Source: Gp7-AA10 sp035516895
Lineage (GTDB): Bacteria > Acidobacteriota > Thermoanaerobaculia > Gp7-AA8
Assembly (NCBI GenBank): GCA_035516895.1
Contig: DATIZY010000321.1
Span: forward strand, 1-25,821
Direction of reading: 5' to 3'
DNA: 25,821 nt
Shown here: piece by piece, positions 13,658 through 21,726 of the stretch
Layout: every line of letters starts with the position of its first letter
Position numbering within the stretch: the stretch's first letter is position 1
Position numbers and translations under genes: made by a program
The notes under the pieces: model-generated
Seen by the model: only the letters and a program-made list of their open reading frames with translations
Database searches by the model: none
Told to the model about the DNA's origin: nothing

Positions 13658-14820
13658 CAATACAGCTCCGGAAGGGCGCTCCGTCCGGGAAAACCGGCGG
13701 ACGGGACGCCAAGATGATCGCAGACCGTCGCGCCGAGGTCTGCGAACGTGCGGCGAGTGCCGAGATTGCGTGCCGTGCGGATGCGAGGGCCGGCGATCAG
13801 CAGCGGCACGTACTCGCGCGTGTGGTCCGTCGAAATGTCGGTCGGATCGCAGCCGTGATCGGCGGTGATCAGCAGAAGATCGTCGTTGCGAAGCGCGGGC
13901 AACAGCGTGCCGAGCTCCTCGTCGAACGTTTCCAGCGCGCGCGCGTAGCCCGGCGCGTCGTTGCGATGGCCGTACTTCGAATCGAAATCGACGAGGTTCG
14001 TGAAGATGAGCGGCGCCTGCGACTCGGCCACGAGCTCGATCGTCTTGCGCATGCCGTCGGAATTCGACTCCGTGCGGATCTCGCGGTCGATGCCCACGCG
14101 ATCGAAGATGTCGGCGATCTTTCCCAGGGCGACGACTTCCCTCCCCGAGTTGTGGGTGCGCTCGACCACGGTCTCGCCGGTCGGCCGTACGGAAAAATCC
14201 TTTCGGTTCGCGGTGCGCTTGAAGTGACCGCGTCCCGTGCCGACGAACGGACGGGCGATGATGCGGCCGACGTTGTTCTCTCCGCGCATCAGCTCGCGCG
14301 CGATCGCGCACATGCGCCAGAGCTCCGGCACCGGGACCACTTCTTCGTGCGCCGCGACCTGAAAGACCGAGTCGGCCGAGGTGTAGACGATCGGGAAGCC
14401 GGTGCGCATGTGCTCTTCTCCGAGCTCGTCGAGGATCACGGTGCCGGACGCCGGCTTGTTGCCGAGCGTCTTGCGGCCGATGCGCCGCTCGTACTCCTTG
14501 ATGACCTCGTGCGGGAACCCGTTCGGATACGTTCGAAAGGGGTCCTTCACGATGAGGCCCATCATCTCCCAGTGTCCCGTCGTCGTATCTTTCCCCGCGC
14601 TCACTTCGGCCATGCGGCCGAACGCGCTTTGCGGCTGCGCGTCAGTGGCCGGCTCCGGCAGCGTGTGCAGCAATCCGAGCCGCGTGAGGTTCGGCAGCCG
14701 GGGATGTTGTGATTCGAGAACGTGCCCGAGCGTGTTCGAGCCCTCGTCGCCGAAATCGCCGGCGTCCGGCAGCTCGCCGACGCCGAGCGAGTCGCAGACG
14801 ATGATGAGGGCCCGCTTCAC
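13657..14820 (-). CDS. deoB: phosphopentomutase
   Basis: The product has 387 residues, the usual length. It interconverts (deoxy)ribose-1-phosphate and (deoxy)ribose-5-phosphate, the step after nucleoside phosphorolysis. Family marks are IIVCDSLGVGELPDA at the N-terminus, GKDTTTGHWEMMG with the phospho-acceptor Thr, IVYTSADSVFQVAAHE, TNLVDFDSKYGHRND and the metal site LLITADHGCDPT. It starts with GTG (14818-14820) placed immediately after the 30-bp heptamer arm, with no room for a normal Shine-Dalgarno site, so initiation may depend on coupling or on the folded arm. The stop overlaps the next gene by 1 nt. Confidence 0.96.
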   Translation of the reverse strand: MKRALIIVCDSLGVGELPDAGDFGDEGSNTLGHVLESQHPRLPNLTRLGLLHTLPEPATDAQPQSAFGRMAEVSAGKDTTTGHWEMMGLIVKDPFRTYPNGFPHEVIKEYERRIGRKTLGNKPASGTVILDELGEEHMRTGFPIVYTSADSVFQVAAHEEVVPVPELWRMCAIARELMRGENNVGRIIARPFVGTGRGHFKRTANRKDFSVRPTGETVVERTHNSGREVVALGKIADIFDRVGIDREIRTESNSDGMRKTIELVAESQAPLIFTNLVDFDSKYGHRNDAPGYARALETFDEELGTLLPALRNDDLLLITADHGCDPTDISTDHTREYVPLLIAGPRIRTARNLGTRRTFADLGATVCDHLGVPSAGFPGRSALPELY

Positions 14821-14850
14821 AAGGATGAAGGATGAAGGATGAAGGATGAA
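14821..14850 (+). repeat. left arm of the 30-bp heptamer inverted repeat
   Basis: A perfect tandem array of just over four GAAGGAT units. It directly follows (in coding sense, precedes) the deoB GTG and ends 3 nt before the stop of the four-helix-bundle gene. Confidence 0.85.
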
Positions 14851-14853
14851 TGG

Positions 14854-15213
14854 TCAACGACGGCGAGCTTTGAGCTTTTTCACGCAGGCGACGAAAATTC
14901 GCGTGATCTCGTCGACTTCCGTTTGCAATGGTGCGAGTCGCCTCGACTCTACGATCCCGCGGTCGACGAGCAACTCGAGCCAGTACGCCGTCTCCTCGAG
15001 CTCCTGGAGCGCTGATTCCATTTTGCTGATGAGCTCAGCGTTTGAGCGGCTTCGAATGCCTTCGCGGTATTGCGCACCTGGCGAGCTACCTGCTCGCAGC
15101 AGCTGGTAGGCGATCACATCCGCCGATCTGGAACGTGGCAACGCGTCGCAAAGGGACATGATCCGCAGCGCAAGGGCTTTCGTACCCGTGCGCAGGTCAC
15201 GGACCTCATTCAT
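14854..15213 (-). CDS. four-helix-bundle protein (S23/IVS-ORF family)
   Basis: The product has 119 residues. It matches the four-helix-bundle family (TIGR02436) typified by ORFs in 23S rRNA intervening sequences and related to Avd of diversity-generating retroelements. Visible signatures are LLRAGSSPGAQYREGIRSRS, then ELISKMESALQELEET-x-YWLELL, and a basic C-terminus (KKLKARRR). The family is thought to bind nucleic acid through its positive surface, but its cellular function is unknown. The ATG lies inside the upstream heptamer arm, and the stop is 3 nt before the other arm. It interrupts the deoA-deoB run, where no such gene is expected. It may serve the repeat element rather than nucleoside metabolism. 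Confidence 0.85.
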   Translation of the reverse strand: MNEVRDLRTGTKALALRIMSLCDALPRSRSADVIAYQLLRAGSSPGAQYREGIRSRSNAELISKMESALQELEETAYWLELLVDRGIVESRRLAPLQTEVDEITRIFVACVKKLKARRR

Positions 15214-15230
15214 CCTTCATCCTTCAGACT

Positions 15231-15238
<8 letters not shown>
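15209..15238 (+). repeat. right arm of the 30-bp heptamer inverted repeat
   Basis: TTCATCC-type units, inverted relative to 14821-14850, with a central AGA in place of ATC. It contains the stop codon of deoA (15231-15233) and the start codon of the four-helix-bundle gene (15211-15213). Confidence 0.85.
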
Positions 15239-16538
<1,300 letters not shown>

Positions 16539-16546
16539 GGGCGGGG

Positions 16547-16553
16547 TAGCATA
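16547..16553. promoter_or_regulatory. overlapping divergent -10 boxes of deoA and queC
   Basis: The 7-mer TAGCATA reads TAGCAT on the plus strand (9 nt before the queC ATG) and TATGCT on the minus strand (9 nt before the deoA ATG). The boxes share five base pairs, so the two polymerases cannot bind together. Both distances suit leaderless messages. Confidence 0.55.
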
Positions 16554-16561
16554 CCGCAGCG

Positions 16562-17245
16562 ATGAAAGCCGTCGTTTTGCTGTCGGGCGGGCTCGATTCG
16601 GCCACCGTGCTCGCCATCGCGAAGCATCGGAAACGCGACTGCATCGCGCTGTCGTTCGCATACGGACAGCGGCACGCGATCGAGCTCGAGGCCGCGCGTC
16701 GCGTCGCGCAATCGATCGGCGTCGCGGAGCACGTCATCTACAAACTCGATCTGCGCGTGTTCGGCGGAAGCGCGCTGACGGCCGACATCGCGGTGCCCAG
16801 GGACGCCGTCGGCGTTGCCGGAATCCCCGTGACCTACGTTCCGGCCCGCAACACGATTTTTCTTTCGCTCGCGTTAGGCCTGGCCGAAGCGCGCGCCGCG
16901 AGCGAGATCTGGATCGGCGTCAATGCGGTCGACTCCAGCGGCTACCCCGACTGCCGTCCGGAGTTCATCGACGCGTTTCAGCAGGTGATCGCGCGCGGCA
17001 CGAAGAGCGGCATCGAACGGGGCGAGCCGCGCATCGCCGCTCCGCTGATCGAGATGAGCAAAGCGGACATCATTCGCCGCGGCGCAGAGCTCGGCGTCGA
17101 TTACTCGCTCACGCATTCGTGCTACGACCCGGATGGGGAGGGGCGGGCGTGCGGGCATTGCGACTCGTGCCTGCTGCGCGCACGCGGTTTTGCCGAGGCG
17201 GGCATTGCCGATCCGACTGTCTACAAGACGAAGGATGAAGGATGA
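16562..17245 (+). CDS. queC: 7-cyano-7-deazaguanine synthase
   Basis: The product has 227 residues. It converts 7-carboxy-7-deazaguanine to preQ0 using ATP and ammonia, in queuosine or deazaguanine synthesis. The PP-loop SGGLDSAT lies at 8-15, VPARNTIFLSLAL is typical, and zinc is held by C187, C197, C200 and C203 (GHCDSC). The last four residues (KDEG) and the stop TGA are encoded by the GAAGGAT heptamer array, an acquired tail. A -10 box TAGCAT 9 nt upstream suggests a leaderless message. QueE follows at once; QueD is not in the window. Confidence 0.97.
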   Translation: MKAVVLLSGGLDSATVLAIAKHRKRDCIALSFAYGQRHAIELEAARRVAQSIGVAEHVIYKLDLRVFGGSALTADIAVPRDAVGVAGIPVTYVPARNTIFLSLALGLAEARAASEIWIGVNAVDSSGYPDCRPEFIDAFQQVIARGTKSGIERGEPRIAAPLIEMSKADIIRRGAELGVDYSLTHSCYDPDGEGRACGHCDSCLLRARGFAEAGIADPTVYKTKDEG

Positions 17246-17301
17246 ATACGTCGTGGGCGGCGGGAATTCATCCTTCATCCCTCATCCTTCATCCTTCAGA
17301 A
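17230..17301. repeat. heptamer hairpin between queC and queE (empty version of the deoA-deoB element?)
   Basis: Two GAAGGAT units at 17230-17243 face an inverted arm of TTCATCC, TTCATCC, CTCATCC, TTCATCC and TTCAGAA at 17267-17301. The inner 15 bp (17233-17247 with 17266-17280) pair perfectly around an 18-nt loop. The unit is the same as in the arms around the four-helix-bundle gene. The queC stop lies in the left arm, and the queE ATG is 2 nt after the right arm. Confidence 0.85.
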
Positions 17302-17303
17302 AA

Positions 17304-17936
17304 ATGCGCGTCACCGAGATTTTCCATTCGATCCAGGGCGAGTCGTCGCACGCCGGGCGGCCGTGCGTGTTCGTGCGCCTCACCGGATGCAATCTGCGAT
17401 GCCGCTGGTGCGATTCGGAGTACACGTTCACAGGCGGCGAGCGCATGTCGATCGACGAGGTGATCGCTCGCGTGAAGAGCTACGGCTGCGATCTCGTCGA
17501 GGTGACGGGCGGCGAGCCGCTCGCGCAGGCCGAGTCGTTCGAGCTGATCCGCCGCCTCTGCGACGAACGCCTCGAGGTCCTCCTCGAAACCTCGGGATCG
17601 ATCGATGTCGCGCCGGTCGACAAGCGCGCCGCGATCATTCTCGATGTCAAGTGCCCCGCCTCCGGCGAGGTCGAAAAAAATCGGTGGGAGAACCTCGATG
17701 TGCTCAAGCCGCGCGACGAAATCAAGTTTGTGATCGCCGATCGCGCCGACTACGAATGGGCGCGCAACGTCGTGCGGGAGCGGAATCTCGATCGCTGGAC
17801 CATTCTCTTTTCGCCTGTGTGGGGCGAGATGGAGCTGCGGGCGCTGGCAGAGTGGATGCTCGCCGACCGCATTCCCGCACGGCTGCAGACGCAGCTTCAC
17901 AAACACATCTGGGGCGCGGAGGCGCGGGGCGTATGA
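17304..17936 (+). CDS. queE: 7-carboxy-7-deazaguanine synthase
   Basis: The product has 210 residues. It is a radical-SAM enzyme that makes 7-carboxy-7-deazaguanine from 6-carboxy-tetrahydropterin, the substrate of QueC. The start MRVTEIFHSIQGESSHAGRP is typical. The cluster motif is C29-x3-C33-x2-C36 (CNLRCRWC), followed by EVTGGEPL and LETSGS. The ATG at 17304 is preferred over upstream in-frame codons because the family N-terminus begins there. The ATG follows the heptamer hairpin directly, with AGAAAA before it and no Shine-Dalgarno site, so translation may rely on queC coupling. Confidence 0.95.
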   Translation: MRVTEIFHSIQGESSHAGRPCVFVRLTGCNLRCRWCDSEYTFTGGERMSIDEVIARVKSYGCDLVEVTGGEPLAQAESFELIRRLCDERLEVLLETSGSIDVAPVDKRAAIILDVKCPASGEVEKNRWENLDVLKPRDEIKFVIADRADYEWARNVVRERNLDRWTILFSPVWGEMELRALAEWMLADRIPARLQTQLHKHIWGAEARGV

Positions 17937-18001
17937 AGCTCGCGGCGCTCCACCGGAAGATCTTCTCGCGATGCCGCCGGAGATGCCTCGCTCGCCCGGC
18001 A

Positions 18002-18007
18002 TAAACT
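18002..18007 (+). promoter_or_regulatory. possible -10 box upstream of the epimerase gene
   Basis: TAAACT lies 15 nt before the ATG at 18023, in an 86-nt gap after queE. No -35 element is clear. Confidence 0.3.
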
Positions 18008-18022
18008 AATGGACCGGCACGT

Positions 18023-18409
18023 ATGAAAATCGATCACATCGGAATCGCGGTCAAATCTCTCGCCGCCGCAAAGATCTACGAGACCCTCGGCCTGACGGTC
18101 GATCATGTCGAGGAGGTTGCGACGCAGGGGGTGAAGACGGCGTTTCTCCGCGCCGGTGAGGCCAGCCTCGAGCTCCTCGAGCCGCTTTCGCCGGAATCGC
18201 CGGTCGCGAAATTCATCGCCAGGCGAGGAGAGGGAATTCATCACATCTGCTTCCGTGTGACGAACCTCGAATCGCATCTCGAGCGCCTGAAAAAAGCGGG
18301 ATACCGGCTCATCAACGAATCGCCGGTGCCGGGCGCGCACGGATGCCGCGTCGCGTTTCTGCATCCCACGGCCGGCAACGGTGTGCTGATCGAGCTCAGC
18401 GAAAAATGA
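18023..18409 (+). CDS. mce: methylmalonyl-CoA epimerase (VOC fold)
   Basis: The product has 128 residues. It interconverts (R)- and (S)-methylmalonyl-CoA in propionate metabolism. Two VOC modules are visible: KIDHIGIAVKSL with ligand H5 and ASLELLEPL with E50, then GIHHICFRVTNLE with H73/H74 and GVLIELSEK with E124. The segment GVKTAFLRAGE and the end HPTAGNGVLIEL are typical of the epimerase rather than glyoxalase. The stop overlaps the next start by 4 nt (ATGA). Methylmalonyl-CoA mutase genes are not in the window. Confidence 0.9.
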   Translation: MKIDHIGIAVKSLAAAKIYETLGLTVDHVEEVATQGVKTAFLRAGEASLELLEPLSPESPVAKFIARRGEGIHHICFRVTNLESHLERLKKAGYRLINESPVPGAHGCRVAFLHPTAGNGVLIELSEK

Positions 18410-18723
18410 TCGAAGGATTCGAATCGTCGTCGCTGGTCATCGCGAATCTCGTGAATCCGAAAGAAAAATTCTTCGGCGTGCTGCTCGCGCTTTCGCCGGC
18501 GGGGATGACGATGCGCGCGATCAACCTCGACTCCTTCGACGACTGGCTGCGTCAGATCGCGAAGGGTGACGAGCCGAACCTCGACCTCATCACGATGTTC
18601 GCTCCGCTGTTTCGCGTCGAGCGCATCTTTCTCGACGAGCCGTCGGGTTCGATCAAATCGTATGGGCAGCGGTTCGAAGAGACCGTCGGCATGACCGTCC
18701 ATCAATATCTCAACCTGCAGTAG
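18406..18723 (+). CDS. small conserved protein coupled to the epimerase
   Basis: The product has 105 residues and no signal peptide, membrane segment or named domain I can recognise. It opens with SSSLVIANLVNPKEKFFGVLL, then a Gly-Met-Thr turn, an acidic helix (LDSFDDWLRQIAKGDEPN), VERIFLDEPSG and a C-terminal QRFEETVGMTVHQYL. The start overlaps the epimerase stop (ATGA), so it is co-translated with it. The coupling might suggest a link to acyl-CoA metabolism, but this is inference. Confidence 0.75.
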   Translation: MIEGFESSSLVIANLVNPKEKFFGVLLALSPAGMTMRAINLDSFDDWLRQIAKGDEPNLDLITMFAPLFRVERIFLDEPSGSIKSYGQRFEETVGMTVHQYLNLQ

Positions 18724-18739
18724 GACGGGTCCTGCTTCC

Positions 18740-20317
18740 TTATCTCCGATAGTTCGTCACGCCGCCTTCGGCCGGGATCGGCAGCGTCGGCGATGCCGTC
18801 CAATGCCCGCTCTGCTCGATGCGGACAATGCGGAAGAACTGCCGCTCGCGCGCGGACGGGACGCGCTGCACGCCGGCGGGCGGAATCGAAATCGCGGTGT
18901 ACCCGGGATCGGTGAGAAAAACGAATTGCGCCGCGGGCGGGCCGACCTGCCACTGCGCGTCGTGATTGCGAAGCGCGAAGTCGACCGTCAGCGGCAGCTT
19001 CGGATCGAATCGATCACGTTCGCGCTGCCAGATTGCGGGCGTGCCGAAGAAGGTTCGCGTGACGGGGTCGACGAACACGACGGGCTCGACGCCGCCCAGC
19101 GTGATCGCATACGACGAGAACACGGCGCGCGGCGCCTCCCCGCGATGATCCCATTCGCGAAGCCAGCGGAGGCTGTCGATGTACCACTGAGGCGAGCCGG
19201 CGCCGAGGACGGGTGCAGTGGCCGGTTGGGACCAGATGTATTCTCCTTCGCGCGCGATGCCGTTCCGCGTCAGGTCCTCGTACCAGCGGCGCTGCGGCAG
19301 CGATCCGACGACTATGGTAATCAGTAATATAGCAAGAACGGCGATCGGCCAGCGATGGCCCGATGTTCCCGCCGCGACCGTAAACGCGGCGACGGAGAAC
19401 GCCACGAACGCGAAGCTGTAGCGCCACTCGAAATTGCCCGTCAGCGGAAGCAGCGGCAGGAGCGTCACCACGAGCGTAACGGCAATGAACGCGATCGCAC
19501 GGCCGCCGAAGCGCAGGACGAAGAGCGCGAGAACGATCGCGATCGCCGTCGTCCAGACGATGACGATCCACAGGGGAGTGATGGGGCCGACGAGGTGGAT
19601 CCAGAGTTTGCCCGGAAGGGAAGCGAGATCGCCCGGCGGCGCCAGACTCTGCGGATACGTGCCGGTCAGGCCGGTCATGAACCATCGCCACGCCAGAAAG
19701 ACGATCGCCGCGGCGGCCGGCGCGATGAGCTCGCGCGCGATCTGCCGCCACGATCGCCCTTCGAAGCGCGACTGGCAGATGAAGAAAAGCGGGATCGGCG
19801 CGTAGACCTCCTTCGAAAGCATCGCCAGGAGGTAGAAAAACGAAGCGAGCGTTTTCGATCGCCGCCATGCGAGCAGCGCCGCGAGCGCGAACACCAGCCC
19901 TTCGACGTAGTGGCGGATCATCAGCGTCCGCGCCGCGTACGTGCTCGCCCACGTGGCGAGGAACGTCGCGCTGCCGAGGAGCGCGAAGATCTCGTCGACG
20001 TAACGGCGGAGGAGGAGGAACATCAGCACCCCCGCGAGCGCGAGCGCGGCGATCTGGTGGGCGTAGAAGATCGCCGGCCGAAGTCCGCCGAGGAGCAGGT
20101 CGAGCTTGAACGAAAAAACGAGGAGCGGGGTGAACGTATGCGCCGCGAGATGCGTATATTCGGCGGGATCGAACAAAACGCCGCTCGCCGGCTCGCGGAT
20201 TGCCTCGACCAGCAGCGCCGGATCGTCGTAGAGCCAGAACCCCGCGACCGCCGATCCGTGGAGTGCGGCGGCCGCGACGAGCAACAAGAGTATGGCCGCC
20301 AGCGATCGCCCGCGCAT
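18740..20317 (-). CDS. GT-C-type polytopic membrane protein (glycosyltransferase-like)
   Basis: The product has 525 residues from the ATG at 20317; a GTG nine codons upstream and two ATGs between them are possible. It has about ten hydrophobic helices across residues 6-355, then a soluble extracytoplasmic C-terminal part. Soon after the first helix comes YDDPALL, the acidic pair expected in the first external loop of GT-C enzymes that use lipid-linked sugars. Long aromatic-rich helices and SKEVYAPIP fit that class. The donor, acceptor and product cannot be told. The start was chosen because TATCAT lies 10 nt before it. It converges on the small gene at 18406 and diverges from the lipoprotein gene. 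Confidence 0.75.
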   Translation of the reverse strand: MRGRSLAAILLLLVAAAALHGSAVAGFWLYDDPALLVEAIREPASGVLFDPAEYTHLAAHTFTPLLVFSFKLDLLLGGLRPAIFYAHQIAALALAGVLMFLLLRRYVDEIFALLGSATFLATWASTYAARTLMIRHYVEGLVFALAALLAWRRSKTLASFFYLLAMLSKEVYAPIPLFFICQSRFEGRSWRQIARELIAPAAAAIVFLAWRWFMTGLTGTYPQSLAPPGDLASLPGKLWIHLVGPITPLWIVIVWTTAIAIVLALFVLRFGGRAIAFIAVTLVVTLLPLLPLTGNFEWRYSFAFVAFSVAAFTVAAGTSGHRWPIAVLAILLITIVVGSLPQRRWYEDLTRNGIAREGEYIWSQPATAPVLGAGSPQWYIDSLRWLREWDHRGEAPRAVFSSYAITLGGVEPVVFVDPVTRTFFGTPAIWQRERDRFDPKLPLTVDFALRNHDAQWQVGPPAAQFVFLTDPGYTAISIPPAGVQRVPSARERQFFRIVRIEQSGHWTASPTLPIPAEGGVTNYRR

Positions 20318-20327
20318 CGACATAAGC

Positions 20328-20337
20328 ATGATAGATT
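20328..20337. promoter_or_regulatory. overlapping divergent -10 boxes of the GT-C gene and the lipoprotein gene
   Basis: On the minus strand TATCAT (20333-20328) lies 10 nt before the ATG at 20317. On the plus strand TAGATT (20332-20337) could drive the lipoprotein gene with a leader of about 38 nt that contains GGAGGAG. The boxes share 2 bp. Confidence 0.4.
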
Positions 20338-20380
20338 TCGCCACCCGAAAAAACCCTCATCCGGGAGGAGCAGTCTGACA

Positions 20381-20929
20381 ATGTCCAGAGCCTCACGCGT
20401 GCTCGCCGCCGCGTCGATCGCGGCCCTCGCGTTCGCTGCATGTCACAAGGAGCAATCGAATGCGCCCGCGCCGCAGCCGGAGGCATTCTCGTTCGTCGTC
20501 TATCCCGGCGCGCAGTACCTGCAGGAGCTGACGGACCTCGACAAGAAAGCGGACAAGCTCATGCATCCCAACGGCCCGATTCCGCCGCTGGCGATCTACG
20601 ACACCGATGCACCGCTCGACACGGTCGCCGATTACTACGTCAAGCAATACGGGTACGACAAAATCGCGCCCGACGTCACCAACAATCTGAGCGCCGCGAA
20701 ACCGGCGGCGTATTACCGCACCGGCGATCTGCACACGGACACCGTCGCGATTCAATCGCTTCTGCAACAGCTCAACGTGAAGAGCGACATGTCGAAAGCT
20801 CAGGGCAGCTATCGCGCGGTGGAAATCGAATCGAAGACGAACCGGCCGCGCGTCACCATTCAGCGACCCTACTTCGACGTTCTCAAATCGCAGGTCATCG
20901 ACCGGACGATGATCCTGATGGCGCCCTGA
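20381..20929 (+). CDS. predicted lipoprotein
   Basis: The product has 182 residues from the ATG at 20381, with GGAGGAG about 11 nt upstream. The signal peptide ends in a lipobox, LAFAAC (Cys about 21), followed by a Pro/Ala-rich spacer. The mature domain begins FSFVVYPGAQYLQEL and includes PLDTVADYYVKQYGYDKI. This pattern (a YPGA start, then a helix built on VADYYKK) is common in small exported bacterial proteins of unknown function. The open frame upstream is antisense to the GT-C gene and is rejected. The stop TGA shares its A with the next ATG, so it is coupled to prephenate dehydrogenase. Confidence 0.82.
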   Translation: MSRASRVLAAASIAALAFAACHKEQSNAPAPQPEAFSFVVYPGAQYLQELTDLDKKADKLMHPNGPIPPLAIYDTDAPLDTVADYYVKQYGYDKIAPDVTNNLSAAKPAAYYRTGDLHTDTVAIQSLLQQLNVKSDMSKAQGSYRAVEIESKTNRPRVTIQRPYFDVLKSQVIDRTMILMAP

Positions 20930-21726
20930 TGGACCACGCGCCGCGTGCGCTCATCGCAGGCCTCGGCCTCATCGGCGGATCGATCGGAATGGCGCTGCGC
21001 GAACGCGGCTGGCGCGTTACGTACGTTGATCCGCACGTCGATCTGCGCGACGCGCAACGAGCCGGAGCCGCGGACGAGCGCGCCGAATCGATCGATCGGG
21101 ATGCGGACATCCTGATCGTCGCTACGCCGGTCGATGTCGCCATCCGACTCCTCGGTGCGCGGCACTCGGCTTTCACGACGAGCGTGGCGAGCGTCATGTC
21201 TCCGCTGAAACAAGCGGCGAACAGCGACCGCTTCGTCGCCGGTCATCCGCTCGCCGGCTCGCACGAGCGCGGCCTCGCGGCCGCGCGGCGCGATCTGCTC
21301 GGCGGATGCAGCTGGTTTCTGGAGCGCCACGAAGAGATCGTCGACCGCGTCGCGCGCGACTGCGCCGCGCGGATCGAGATCGTCGGTGCCGAGGAGCACG
21401 ATGCCGCGGTGGCGCTGACGAGTCATCTTCCGCAAATGCTTTCTACCGCGCTCGCCGCGTACCTCGGCGAGCGGCGCGCGGCGCGCGGCGAGCGGGATTT
21501 GACTGCGTTCGCTGGACCTGGCCTGCAGACGTTTCTTCGCCTCGCTTCGAGCGACGCATCGGTATGGTCGCCGGTCCTGCAGAGCAATCGTGAGAACCTT
21601 CTGCCGCACGTCGATGCGATCATGAGCATCGTGCGTCAGATTCTCGAGGGCGAGCGCGAACCGTTCGCGGATGCGAACGCGTTCATGACACGGCTGCTCG
21701 CCGCTCGCCGCCCGCCGCTCGCATGA
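20929..21726 (+). CDS. tyrA: prephenate dehydrogenase
   Basis: The product has 265 residues. It oxidises prephenate to 4-hydroxyphenylpyruvate for tyrosine synthesis. The NAD-binding motif is ALIAGLGLIGGSIGMAL (GxGxxG, residues about 7-23) and the acidic cofactor residue lies in VTYVDPH. The substrate region is shown by VAGHPLAGSHERGLAAA, with the conserved H-P-x-A/x-G-S. A helical C-terminal dimer domain follows (LTSHLPQMLSTAL). It is slightly short and has no ACT or chorismate mutase domain. It overlaps both neighbours (TGATG upstream, ATGA downstream), forming a coupled run lipoprotein-tyrA-yfhO type. Confidence 0.9.
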   Translation: MDHAPRALIAGLGLIGGSIGMALRERGWRVTYVDPHVDLRDAQRAGAADERAESIDRDADILIVATPVDVAIRLLGARHSAFTTSVASVMSPLKQAANSDRFVAGHPLAGSHERGLAAARRDLLGGCSWFLERHEEIVDRVARDCAARIEIVGAEEHDAAVALTSHLPQMLSTALAAYLGERRAARGERDLTAFAGPGLQTFLRLASSDASVWSPVLQSNRENLLPHVDAIMSIVRQILEGEREPFADANAFMTRLLAARRPPLA

